Source: Candidatus Fermentithermobacillaceae bacterium (GTDB lineage Bacteria > Bacillota > Sulfobacillia > Fermentithermobacillales > DUSS01). From it: 39,041 nucleotides of DNA. This document shows, one piece after another, positions 9,001 to 16,663 of this stretch. Below the pieces are notes generated by a model, which was not told where the DNA came from, did not search any database, and worked only from the letters and a program-made list of their open reading frames with translations. The stretch is from the NCBI GenBank assembly GCA_012842495.1, contig DUSS01000071.1, positions 1 to 39,041 on the forward strand. The letters run 5' to 3'. A program made the position numbers and the translations under genes. The stretch's first letter is position 1, and each line of letters opens with the position of its first letter.

Positions 9001-10168
9001 AGAGCCCCGAGATGGTTGCCAAGAGATAAGCAGTGAGCGGATGGATGGGAGTAAGCATCTTAAGTTCTTGTTTCTCAACCCGTTCTCCTAGCACGTTGAT
9101 GTGCAGTACGGCTACGTCTACCTTACTCCAAAGCGTGTCCCGCTTTGCTTCCCACTCGCTCTGCCGCCCAGGATTGATCTCGATAGTGTTCGCGATAAGC
9201 TTGTAAGCTGTGACCGGAGACATTTCCAGCTGGCAATTGTGGAAGCGATCAGCGAGCTTTTTTCGAGTGTCATCGTCGATCCGGGTAAACTGGTTTAGAG
9301 CTCGGTGAGTGATAAGGAACAAGTAGAAGGGCATATCAGCGGTAGCTTGAGCAAGCTCCTGCAGCGTGGTTACGCCCACGTTATTGGTGAGGAATTCCGT
9401 GAACTCGTCCCATATGAAGACGATGCCCTGTAGATTGTTGCTGGCGATTGCTTCCCGTATCCAATTCTTAACCGCCGCCGGCGAATCTACGAGCGTCAGT
9501 CCTTCTTCTTCAAGCGCCGATGCAACTTCTTCAGCGAGCTTGAGATCGCCGTTACGTAGTCGTTCGGTAACCTCGTCGACCGTGGACAGCGTCCTGAACG
9601 TCTGAAACCGACCCCTGTACTTGTTAAGGATCCGTTCCCAATTGAATACCCCAGTGGTGTCAGACAACTTATCAATGAGTTGATCCGTGATGCCCGCGCC
9701 GAAGGCACTCAGATAACCGTGCATCTTTAACTGATCTTTGATCGCCTGTTGCACCTCTATCATGAGGCGCCGGCTCGAAGTGATATGTCCGGACCCCGAG
9801 CGGTAGACCACCAGATAGGGACCGCGTGCCCGCAAGGCCAGAAAACGCGGCCACAACGACGACAAGACTTGATGCTTTTGGAAGTAGTTTTCGATTTCGT
9901 CCACGGGATCTTCTAGCAAGTGCTTGATGACAAAAGAGGCAAAGGTCTTACCGGTCCCGTAAGCCCCGGTAAGCCAGATCGAACGTTTGTTGGCGACATG
10001 TGTCCGCTCAAGGGCGAGAATGAGTTTCTCCATTAAGTTCCGCATGTGTTCGTGAGGAATAAAAAACTTCCAATTTCCCCGGTAGTTCCTGTCCACATCT
10101 TCGGAAAATACCGGGACAAAGTCCTCGCTCACAGTCAGGAAATCATCATACCGCCACACTCCCACCAC
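6005..10168 (-). CDS. brxC: BREX ATPase BrxC (PglY-like)
   Basis: A 1387-residue P-loop ATPase, the large motor/scaffold subunit of BREX. Walker A is GAYGTGKT (68-75) and Walker B is FIWDE (251-255), followed by a sensor-like LFLITHRALNQF. The remaining ~1000 residues are helical, contain many charged repeats, and show no other enzyme motif. The segment FRGKQEELFG and the length are typical of BrxC/PglY. Start: GTG 10168, with GGAAGG six nt upstream, overlaps the end of the DUF4007 gene by 34 nt. GTG 10159, with GAGGAG eight nt upstream, is an equally good choice. The gene shares a 4-nt overlap with pglZ downstream. Confidence 0.92.
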   Translation of the reverse strand: MVGVWRYDDFLTVSEDFVPVFSEDVDRNYRGNWKFFIPHEHMRNLMEKLILALERTHVANKRSIWLTGAYGTGKTFASFVIKHLLEDPVDEIENYFQKHQVLSSLWPRFLALRARGPYLVVYRSGSGHITSSRRLMIEVQQAIKDQLKMHGYLSAFGAGITDQLIDKLSDTTGVFNWERILNKYRGRFQTFRTLSTVDEVTERLRNGDLKLAEEVASALEEEGLTLVDSPAAVKNWIREAIASNNLQGIVFIWDEFTEFLTNNVGVTTLQELAQATADMPFYLFLITHRALNQFTRIDDDTRKKLADRFHNCQLEMSPVTAYKLIANTIEINPGRQSEWEAKRDTLWSKVDVAVLHINVLGERVEKQELKMLTPIHPLTAYLLATISGLYSSSQRSLFIFLKTNEPGSFRWFTANYPKDDWYWLTPDYLWQYFFEDIRIETVESISDILSYYHTSKTQLKNEEEARVFRVMLLLTALWRQTQGAHPLLKPSLSVIKRMFVGTVLYNHVGEVADDLCARGVMLSVPSGSDCEYIVPTATVDHTKLQEYKQKAETSLTFEKMISVERPDAEIAPQLKELFWLQGAAMLRHPLRIVSARDLKLGGDRIIRGVERPYEIGVIFVTAQEDEHLNSSEQVAIELSKQCPNYCILISQIPFGERRWREWIDCRARALYHEEMRDSTPKRYYDVRSQNITKEWIDSIRTGRIRAFFRGKQEELFGFDAVASYLEEIVSAVYPCGPEKLSKIATLYTATWGKAGAEIGLGIARNVQRPYKDLVDQLRVQGVWENEGLNVPGDHPLTKMKNLVDEFFTSHEHVRLASLWEALQQPPYGLMPSPIGILLFALLLRSYSNGYYYSDGANSLPLNPNKLAELIDQVMKGTKPSENYTIRRMSDAAEGFCHMARDVFRMGDEQTKYPEEARKNMRRNILDLGYPVWAVVYFAQETEEEGLVSDLRRATEKLSDVLAYDQNELSDLEMKETVEAVNPVRHELAKLISRDRMQEGMKLFWRTHAPQLLPLMQSLNLGVPEVMRRLHNLLNEDVYLWREHRVIEKLPEVVRELDLTDALNRLCGASKQNLDDLRDHFRNNWFKSKLPLIFYRERQRDELSDLIDYLHRLIYRPGQGPIDNRADDIRRLSDELVSLLGKTTFVTRILVEKFTGQRLNDQDAAQLYDSLPDLSDASQEEIRRAILDVLSRQVKQKKLAELHELWRTITGSESPQCWSEEMRVPIQWLMEGDGHRKFFVRYADADRLSEGEIDEMIAYLRDHAQEFAILKNVELVQDKFIQAAAGDYAEIVRQSGGAEVLRDRIYRTMHGNVYDWPARLNEVNRVVRQWVMDNYRAMTYPRILQIIDKMSPEETKRFLRNLVAEDALVGARLLAAVEWEDKQRHEKG

Positions 10169-10908
10169 TCCTCACCTTCCGCGCGGAGAGTCAGTCCATG
10201 TTCGTCGATGTCAAAGTAGCCTTCAGGCATGCCGATCAGACGCTCGATGACGAACTGCTTGCTACAGCCAAAAACCACCCAGGGCCAAGTCAAATCGCTG
10301 CCCCACGGGAGCCTTGTTTGATGTTGCTGAAGATAAAGCCTCCACAGAGAGTGGACAATGGCGGCGTCACATGGCTCGAGCCCCCTCCGGACGACGCGGC
10401 GCGGTGTTCCTCCAATTACTTCACCTTGACGTAACTCCCTGCCGACTGGCGTACGCTGCAGAAAGCTAGCCAGCTCAGTGATGGCATTCGACACTGTCCG
10501 CTCCGCGAGGCCGAGAACCGCCGCTCGAAGCAGCGACTTCAGCTCACTGGTTGTCCACTCCCCGCGACCGAGATGCACGTACCAGCGTGCCGTGGGGAAG
10601 TTAAATACCACATTCACCCAGAGCATCTCCCACAGGGGTAGGCAGGTGGTCCCCTTTGCGACAAACAGCTTTCCCAGCGGCGTCAGACATCCTTCGCGGT
10701 CCTCGATACCTCCTGTTCTGAGCCACCTTTCTAAAGACTCTACCTGTCGGTTTCCCAGGCTCGGGCTTGCTCGCCACCTCTTTTGGTCGCTAACCCAGAG
10801 GTTCAACCACTCCTTTCTCAAACCGAAAACGTTATGACACGCCCAACCTCCTTCCGCGCCCCGGTTAAGCAAGGTCAAGCACCTCAACAGCCCTACGGTC
10901 GCGGTCAA
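10135..10908 (-). CDS. Stand-alone DUF4007-like protein, paralogue of the BrxP C-terminus
   Basis: Up to 257 residues between brxP and brxC. It matches the C-terminal domain of the adjacent BrxP along its whole length: VFGLRKEWLNLW versus HFGMRKAWLEEF, LGNRQVESLERWLR versus LGSRQFEAMLMWLK, FLQRTPVGREL versus LLTKTPLGKQL, and IVHSLWRLY versus ILYSLYRYA. I assign both to DUF4007, a domain linked to PAPS-reductase-type defence genes; function unknown, probably winged-helix. The frame opens with TTG at 10908 inside brxP, and other in-frame TTGs follow. A strong AAGGAGG lies near 10845 but has no well-spaced in-frame ATG or GTG, so the start is unsure. The domain begins about residue 28. Confidence 0.8.
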   Translation of the reverse strand: MTATVGLLRCLTLLNRGAEGGWACHNVFGLRKEWLNLWVSDQKRWRASPSLGNRQVESLERWLRTGGIEDREGCLTPLGKLFVAKGTTCLPLWEMLWVNVVFNFPTARWYVHLGRGEWTTSELKSLLRAAVLGLAERTVSNAITELASFLQRTPVGRELRQGEVIGGTPRRVVRRGLEPCDAAIVHSLWRLYLQQHQTRLPWGSDLTWPWVVFGCSKQFVIERLIGMPEGYFDIDEHGLTLRAEGEEWWECGGMMIS

Positions 10909-13201
10909 GGAAGATATTGTCCAAGTCGCGAATAATCTCTACCCGGGCAAAGCCGTCCTGCCGAATCGAAAGCCCTTTCAGAATACCTTTCAGGGTATCC
11001 CTGCTGACCCCAAACGCCGTGAAGGGGCCCTCGTCAGCACTTTCGTACAGCTCACCGACCGTCAGCTCGTAGCGTCCAACCTTCTCGGCGTAACGGTAAA
11101 GCGAATATAGAATGGCAATCGGCGAAGGGTCCTGCCAACCCTTCTTGTGAAGCGTGAAAACCCTCTTCTCAGGTGTTTCAGCCCGGTAACCCAAGCCGAG
11201 CTGCTTCCCCAAAGGAGTCTTAGTCAGTAATTCACACAGCGCCTTGATGGCATTCCCTCGCGTAGTATCACTTTTCGCGTAAGTCTGTCCTAGTTTGGCG
11301 ATCAACTCGTCTCTCGTCACAAACGCTCCCCACGGCACAGAAACAGCGTACCAGCTAACTACTGCCGAGTTGCGGATCAAATTCGTCCAAATCACACCCC
11401 ATGTCACTGGGTCGTCGGGTCCTCGCCTGACCAACTTTTCCGTCAACTCGGTAATCTCAAGCGACGTCCTACGACCGTCCACCAACTCGGCGTGTTTCAA
11501 CCACATGAGCATCGCCTCAAATTGGCGGCTGCCCAGGGTTTTACTCCGTACCCATTCTCGGGGACTCCGGAAGAACTCCTCGAGCCATGCCTTTCTCATC
11601 CCAAAGTGTTCGTAAGTCTGCAGGTAGTTCCTCCCACCGCCATTATCACGGTCCAAACTTAACCCCCCCTCGCTCGTTGCCAAAGACTTGGAGGCAAGAC
11701 AAGCTTCACCATGCAGATCGAGGCACGACTGGCACGCTGTGCAATTATCGCTGACTCGTACACGGTCATGAGTGTTCAAGGCCCCCGTGGGACACTCGAC
11801 TTGGCAAGCTTGACAATGGATGCAGTAGGCACTCTTGAGAGCCACCGCACGAAAGGCACTCAGGACGTAGCGGTCTGCACAGCCCAAATTCCCGATCTCT
11901 ATCACAATAGCGCCATCCAGTCGGCGGATGACGTAAGGATAGATAGCGCCAGCTCTCTCGATGTACCCTTGACCTTCACCAGTCCGTCTGACATTACCCA
12001 AGGTCTTGGCCCATTCCAACCACTCTTCGGTCGGTTGGTGTAAAGTAAAAATGACCTTATCCCCTTCCCTTTGCTCAATAACCCTATTGCCGCCGTTGGG
12101 CAGATACCGACCTCCGGCCCGACCTTTCCAGCCGCCACTCTCCAAGTAGCGATCTACTTCTGCGGCGTCGACGCCAGTGCGGGCAGCGTAGGTGCGTAAT
12201 TCCTGTATAAAAGGTCTCATGTCCTCCTGGTAAACTTTCCAACCCACAACGTCCCACCAGTAAGCCGCCATTGGACACACCGCACAACCCACGCGTACAA
12301 CGCCGTAACGATAGGCTCGGTTGAGCACCAGACGACGGCTGAAAAGATAGAGGAAGACTTCCCCAGCATTCCACTCAATAATCGGGCTAGCGTTCGTCTG
12401 CATCTTGTGCTTACCACCGTGAGTAATTGCCAAATATGCAGAGCGACTGGGACTCTCTTCATTGCGTACGCCATCGAAAATCAGGGCCCTCACGGACGGT
12501 TTGCCGCACAGCTGGCGCAACAACAATAGAGTGGGGACCGTCTTATGTACAGCACAGCACCACCGGTGAACACGACTGGGAGGACCCATCTCGCGCCATG
12601 TCACGAGGGCATCTTTCGAGCTTTTCGCGGTGTAGAACCTCAGGTGAGGCCAACGAGCCTTGGCTGCTTCAACCGCGTTATACGTATCCCGGATTTCCAT
12701 ACCGGTATCCCCAAACACTACGACAAACTCACCTGGCTCCAAGATGCGCTGGACAATGTCGAGGGTAACGACGGAATCCTTGCCTCCCGAGAAGGCAACT
12801 GCCACCACGTCCACCTTGCTTCTGTATCTCACGTACGTTTGCCATACAAACTTGAGTGAACGCTGGACCAATCCCTGAAGCAAAATATTGTTTTTAGCCA
12901 GCATAGCTTTGATGTCAACCGGTTCCAAGGTTAGCGGAGCCCAGTGAATCTGCAACTGTGGCCGGGTAAATAGACCTCCGCCCTCCGCTTCCGCGACCAG
13001 TTCACCTCGGTAGTAGTACTTACGTCCACCCATAGCCCATAGCAAGGGTTCCTCAACACGGGGGTAACTCCAGTACCGGTCAAAACCCAGCAAGTCGAGC
13101 TCTTCATAAAAGACAGGTCGAATCTCGTTCCTTATTGCTCCTTCCCTAGTATCTACTAACAAAATTCCACCGGTTTCTCCGTCCCACTGTATCTCGTACA
13201 T
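10865..13201 (-). CDS. brxP: BREX type 4 BrxP: PAPS-reductase / ferredoxin / DUF4007 fusion
   Basis: A 778-residue three-part protein that defines type 4 BREX. (1) An ATP-pyrophosphatase (PAPS reductase-like) domain at about 130-350 carries the PP-loop SGGKDS (138-143), HRWCCAVHK (Cys 215/216) and GCAVC (Cys 306/309). Such cysteines bind an Fe-S cluster in the relative DndC. (2) A ferredoxin domain at 455-505 has CIHCQACQVEC and CTACQSC plus a final Cys 501, eight cysteines fit for two 4Fe-4S clusters. (3) A DUF4007-like domain spans about 525-778. By analogy with DndC it may activate sulfur or adenylate a substrate; its chemistry in BREX is unknown. ATG 13201 has GGAAGG eight nt upstream. 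Confidence 0.9.
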   Translation of the reverse strand: MYEIQWDGETGGILLVDTREGAIRNEIRPVFYEELDLLGFDRYWSYPRVEEPLLWAMGGRKYYYRGELVAEAEGGGLFTRPQLQIHWAPLTLEPVDIKAMLAKNNILLQGLVQRSLKFVWQTYVRYRSKVDVVAVAFSGGKDSVVTLDIVQRILEPGEFVVVFGDTGMEIRDTYNAVEAAKARWPHLRFYTAKSSKDALVTWREMGPPSRVHRWCCAVHKTVPTLLLLRQLCGKPSVRALIFDGVRNEESPSRSAYLAITHGGKHKMQTNASPIIEWNAGEVFLYLFSRRLVLNRAYRYGVVRVGCAVCPMAAYWWDVVGWKVYQEDMRPFIQELRTYAARTGVDAAEVDRYLESGGWKGRAGGRYLPNGGNRVIEQREGDKVIFTLHQPTEEWLEWAKTLGNVRRTGEGQGYIERAGAIYPYVIRRLDGAIVIEIGNLGCADRYVLSAFRAVALKSAYCIHCQACQVECPTGALNTHDRVRVSDNCTACQSCLDLHGEACLASKSLATSEGGLSLDRDNGGGRNYLQTYEHFGMRKAWLEEFFRSPREWVRSKTLGSRQFEAMLMWLKHAELVDGRRTSLEITELTEKLVRRGPDDPVTWGVIWTNLIRNSAVVSWYAVSVPWGAFVTRDELIAKLGQTYAKSDTTRGNAIKALCELLTKTPLGKQLGLGYRAETPEKRVFTLHKKGWQDPSPIAILYSLYRYAEKVGRYELTVGELYESADEGPFTAFGVSRDTLKGILKGLSIRQDGFARVEIIRDLDNIFLDRDRRAVEVLDLA

Positions 13202-13273
13202 CTCGTAAGCCTTCCCTCTTCGCTAGTTAGGTTAGCGAACGTCGCAGCGCCTGGAAATTCAAACACAACCGAC

Positions 13274-13903
13274 TCAACCACGTCGTTCGACGAGTTTTCG
13301 GTACCAGTCTTCGAGCATAGGACAGCTCATGTCCCAGTCCCCCAGGGCATCGCGACCGACGTCATAGTCTTCAGTAACCGTATGAGAACACTCGGACTCG
13401 GAAAGATCGATCTCCGGGATGTCAAACCCCCTCGACCAGAGGTATTCGACTAGCTGGACAACCTCAAGCGCAGAAAATCCACACGCTTGAATTAGACCCA
13501 GCAAATGGTCCCGGGATAGAACTCCCTCCTGAGCCTCAAACATGACCTGGTCTAGAACGTCCTCCGGGCACAGCACACGTGCCCTCCGATCAGCACCTTT
13601 CAAGTACTCGTAACCACGACGGCGTCGTGTACGCCGAGCGACCCGGACTCGTTCATAATGATTTTCGAGGCGTGACTGCCACTCACCTTGCGTTGCGGCA
13701 GGTAGCTCATCGACAATACTGATTCCCTCGCCTGTCAACCGCTCGTAAATCGAATCCAATGCGTCCAATGACACGCTACATTTCTCGGAGCGCAAGGTAT
13801 CGGCGATAATCTGATAGGTGATGTAACCACCGTGCGTTCTGCCCTGCGCAATTAGCTGTCGCAAGCACCGATCCAGGCTTGCCCCGTTCACATCAGCAAC
13901 CAC
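13274..13903 (-). CDS. Protein with sigma-70 region 1.1-like domains, first gene of the BREX cluster
   Basis: About 209 residues. Residues 12-66 (LRQLIAQGRTHGGYITYQII, then LDALDSIYERLTGEGISIVDELP) match sigma-70 region 1.1, the acidic fold that occupies the RNA polymerase DNA channel. Residues 114-165 (VLDQVMFEAQEGVLSRDHLL, then VVQLVEYLWSRGFDIPE) look like a diverged second copy. A very basic stretch (RRTRRRR, 90-96) separates them, and the tail is acidic. No sigma regions 2 or 4 are present, so it is not a sigma factor. It could regulate the operon, bind DNA or RNA polymerase, or mimic DNA. GTG 13903 is preceded by GGGGAA too closely to be certain; an upstream ATT or a longer start is possible. 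It sits 72 nt before brxP. Confidence 0.7.
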   Translation of the reverse strand: MVADVNGASLDRCLRQLIAQGRTHGGYITYQIIADTLRSEKCSVSLDALDSIYERLTGEGISIVDELPAATQGEWQSRLENHYERVRVARRTRRRRGYEYLKGADRRARVLCPEDVLDQVMFEAQEGVLSRDHLLGLIQACGFSALEVVQLVEYLWSRGFDIPEIDLSESECSHTVTEDYDVGRDALGDWDMSCPMLEDWYRKLVERRG

Positions 13904-13920
13904 TTCCCCAATTGCGGTGC

Positions 13921-14169
13921 TTAAAAGGAAGCATACGGCACACCTTCATAATCTAGTCCTGCTCGCCCAGTCCACGGAGAGGAATCGGGTAGGCTTTCAA
14001 CGTCGACTATCCCTCTTCCTTCAATTAAATAGTTCCGTCGAACTATGCCGGCTGGCACAGGTGCTGCCCTGGTTTGTCCCCGTGGATTTTGCAGGTTCAC
14101 GATCACCGCTCCGATAGACAAAAACTTAGCAAAAGGCTTCGTGCGAGCAGCATTCCGAATGAGAAGCAC
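13921..14169 (-). CDS. Short ORF of unknown function upstream of the BREX cluster
   Basis: An 82-codon frame (from GTG 14169; a shorter start is possible) that ends 18 nt before the sigma-1.1-like gene and is co-directional with it. The central part (SIGAVIVNLQNPRG, then PAGIVRRNYLIEGRGIVDVE) has a natural composition, but I recognise no family. It may be the remnant of a larger gene, or a chance frame in the region upstream of the BREX operon. Confidence 0.3.
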   Translation of the reverse strand: MLLIRNAARTKPFAKFLSIGAVIVNLQNPRGQTRAAPVPAGIVRRNYLIEGRGIVDVESLPDSSPWTGRAGLDYEGVPYASF

Positions 14170-14286
14170 GGGGGTCGTTTAAAAGGACGTTGTTCCTTCT
14201 ATGCACCCCTGGGCCTAAACTAGCTTGTGAACCTCTGCGAGTCGGTATAACGTGGAGGTCGAGATCTCTCGCCTGTTCCCAACGTG

Positions 14287-15693
14287 CTAGTGCGACCGAC
14301 TTCGGATATCCCTCAAAACCTGCCCGAAGTCGATCCCCAAGATGACCTTGTTCCTGTAGTTTCGTTCTATCGTGCGAATCCCGTCTTCCAGATGTCTCGA
14401 CCTGATTCCGTGCTCCGTTGAAAGATAAGCCTCCATGTACGCCGCCAGTTCGTCGCAAGCCTTTATCAGCGAGCCGTCCATGGGGCAAAAATCGTCGCGG
14501 TTATATTGCTCGCCTATCTCCTCCTTTAGCACCTTGGGGACACCATCGACGACGATTTTATTGGCAAACTCATCTTCCACGTAGTACCGGATGTCCCGGT
14601 GCCAGGCGGCGGGGAGCAGCGGGAGGATCTTTTCTTCCATTTGTCTTTTCTCTATCTCCTTGATGATGTCATCGAGCCCTTCGACGGACTTCTTGATGGG
14701 AGAAACGATATCCCTGGTCAGCACCTCCGGCAGATCGTGGAACAGTCCTCCGAAGAAATCGTTGCATATCCGGTGGGGGCAAGCTTTAATGTGCTTCGCG
14801 CACACATACGAAAGTATCGCTACTATCAGCATGTGACCCAGCACCGACGTGGCGGGAATCCTCGGCGTTTGAGCCCACCTCTGCTGGAACCTGAGCTGGC
14901 CGACCAGATCCAGAAAATGACTGGTCTTCTTCCCGAGGGCGAGTTTCTGGACGCCAACGAGATTCGAGTGATCTTCGAGCTGGTTTTCCACTTCTTCGCG
15001 GGTGGCTTCGAGCCCGTACAGAGTGCGGTTGAGGTTGTAGATGATCTGGAACTCCCAGTTTGTGGCCAGGTAGTGAGCTGCCCGCAGTATCTTGCGCTCG
15101 AGAGTCCACCGTGGAGCTGGCTCGTACCGAGCAACCTCAGTGGAACCGGCTAAGCCCGCGGAACTGCCGCGACTCATCCAACCATCGCGGTCGGTGGAAG
15201 CATTTGAACAGGACTCGCCAGGTTCCGCGTCAATGGCAAAGTAAGACCGGAAGACGTCGGGGAAATCCGGCGCCATGTCTTTAAGGACATCGCCAAGTTC
15301 CCCCCACACCCATCTGTTCAGTTTAGGGCCTTGCTCGGCCATGAGCTTGTGGTATATGGGAGGCTTTATGTCGGTGAGCTTTATCCGCTGCAGGAATTCG
15401 CAAAGCCCCCCTTCTATCAGGGCAAGCCAATCAACCCTGGCGTTGTTTTCCGATTCTTCGAATTTGGCCAGGACGTACGCGTACACCATTTTGTGAGCTT
15501 GCTTGTCGAGCTCTGTGAACCCCTGAGCAGGTCTTATGTGATCGTTCCACCGCTGGATACTTGCGGCGTCATATAAGAGCCGAAGCAAGGAACCGGTGAT
15601 CACCGATGGTGCCTCCCTAGATGCCTCATAGCAAAGGTATCCTTTATCCGTCGCCCGGTATTTCTCCGTTTGTTTCAGCCCGTGTCTGCACAA
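14287..15693 (-). CDS. HD-domain phosphohydrolase-like protein
   Basis: A 468-residue protein whose second half holds an HD-superfamily metal-dependent phosphohydrolase domain: VLGHMLIVAIL supplies the first His, LFHDLPEVLTRD the His-Asp doublet, and DELAAYMEAYLS a later Asp. This spacing resembles the YfbR/YGK1-like nucleotidase branch. The N-terminal half is helical with an unconserved Ser/Gly-rich insert near 165-185. TTG 15693 is preceded by GAGGAGAG three to five nt upstream and is the only supported start. It runs in the same direction as BREX and ends 118 nt before the next frame. A nucleotide-degrading defence role is possible but only inferred from position. Confidence 0.7.
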   Translation of the reverse strand: MCRHGLKQTEKYRATDKGYLCYEASREAPSVITGSLLRLLYDAASIQRWNDHIRPAQGFTELDKQAHKMVYAYVLAKFEESENNARVDWLALIEGGLCEFLQRIKLTDIKPPIYHKLMAEQGPKLNRWVWGELGDVLKDMAPDFPDVFRSYFAIDAEPGESCSNASTDRDGWMSRGSSAGLAGSTEVARYEPAPRWTLERKILRAAHYLATNWEFQIIYNLNRTLYGLEATREEVENQLEDHSNLVGVQKLALGKKTSHFLDLVGQLRFQQRWAQTPRIPATSVLGHMLIVAILSYVCAKHIKACPHRICNDFFGGLFHDLPEVLTRDIVSPIKKSVEGLDDIIKEIEKRQMEEKILPLLPAAWHRDIRYYVEDEFANKIVVDGVPKVLKEEIGEQYNRDDFCPMDGSLIKACDELAAYMEAYLSTEHGIRSRHLEDGIRTIERNYRNKVILGIDFGQVLRDIRSRSH

Positions 15694-15764
15694 TGACTCT
15701 CCTCATTGCCGCGAGGAGCCTCTTAGGCCGAAACGTGTCACCGGCGCATCACTGGATCGTTCGT

Positions 15765-16041
15765 TTACCGCAAGCGTGGTTCCTCTATGAATCCCGTCTT
15801 CAAGCCTGACCTTAGATAGTCCACCGATTCCGCCAGGGCTTTCGAAACACGTTCCTCCGCAGTCAACAGCCCCTGGTAAACGAGGAGCCGGACGATCCTC
15901 CGGCAGACCCAAAAAAGTCCTGAGCAAGGCAAAGATCTTTCGGGAGAAGCATAAGATCGCCATCTCTGATTCAATTTCGGCGGCAAACGCCCTCGGTTCT
16001 ATTAACCCTGGTTCGTCGGAAAACCACACCGGCACGGGCAT
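15765..16041 (-). pseudogene. Frameshifted small helical protein
   Basis: Two frames encode one continuous-looking protein. The first (ATG 16041) reads LIEPRAFAAEIESEMAILCF, SRKIFALLRTFLGLPEDR; after about 15888-15906 the sense continues in another frame as IVRLLVYQGLLTAEERVSKA, LAESVDYLRSGLKTGFIEEP, ending at 15765. A one- or two-base indel near 15900 explains it. No family was recognised; the ~92-residue product would be all-helical. It ends 71 nt before the HD-domain gene on the same strand, so the pair may be an operon. A sequencing error would make it intact. Confidence 0.55.
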
Positions 16042-16231
16042 GTTTCCTCATCTCTGTTCGCTGGTTGAGGAATTCTACCGTATTGCCGAGGTTACCTGCA
16101 CAGTAAGCACGCTCCTGGTGCATGATAATCTAGTAAGTGTTGCCTGTTTCTGTGCTTATCTCGGTGATGTAGAATAATCCTTGTGCGAATTTTGGAAGTC
16201 GGCAACCGGGTAGGCTGGAGGTCAGAACTTC

Positions 16232-16658
16232 GTGCGTTCTCAGCAGTCCCTTCTCGGAATAGCCCTTGGCGGCGGACCTGGCGACCGGAGAACCGGTGTT
16301 TCTGACGGAGGGCAGCATCGCTGATGCGGTGAGAGCCAGCATTTCTGTGCCGGGCCTCTTCGCCCCGGTTAAAATGAATGGTCGCGTGCTGGTAGACGGC
16401 GGACTGGTTGACCTCATGCCGGTTGATGCATTGATTAACACCAAGGCAGACGTCCTACTCGGTGTAGACGTCTTCAGCAGGTCAGACCTCTGGACCCGCG
16501 CCGCAACGAGCGCCCGTGTATCGGTCGGATTTGCCCGGCGCATGTGGAGAGAGGTATTGCGGGTCGCTGAAAGTGAAGTAATCAACAGAGTAGCGTACGC
16601 CGAGCAACTGGCTCGCATGGTGTTCGTGGAGAGGTTCGGAAGTTCGTTGGATGGATAG
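16232..16658 (+). pseudogene. Patatin-like phospholipase, internally deleted
   Basis: GTG 16232 opens a frame reading MRSQQSLLGIALGGG, the classic patatin N-terminus with its glycine-rich oxyanion loop. Within about 16255-16275 homology switches to another frame that reads DLATGEPVFLTEGSIADAVR, ASISVPGLFAPV, then the catalytic DGGLVDLMP (Asp of the Ser-Asp dyad), ending at 16658. The middle, including the GxSxG nucleophile elbow and about 150 residues of the usual ~300, is missing and the frame is lost. The join falls in a GGCGGCGGAC stretch, suggesting deletion between short GC repeats. Non-functional as it stands. Confidence 0.75.
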
Positions 16659-16663
16659 GATTC

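Noticed and set aside
10198..10837. Plus-strand frames opposite the DUF4007 and BREX genes
   Set aside because: Antisense shadows of well-supported coding frames, with low-complexity composition.
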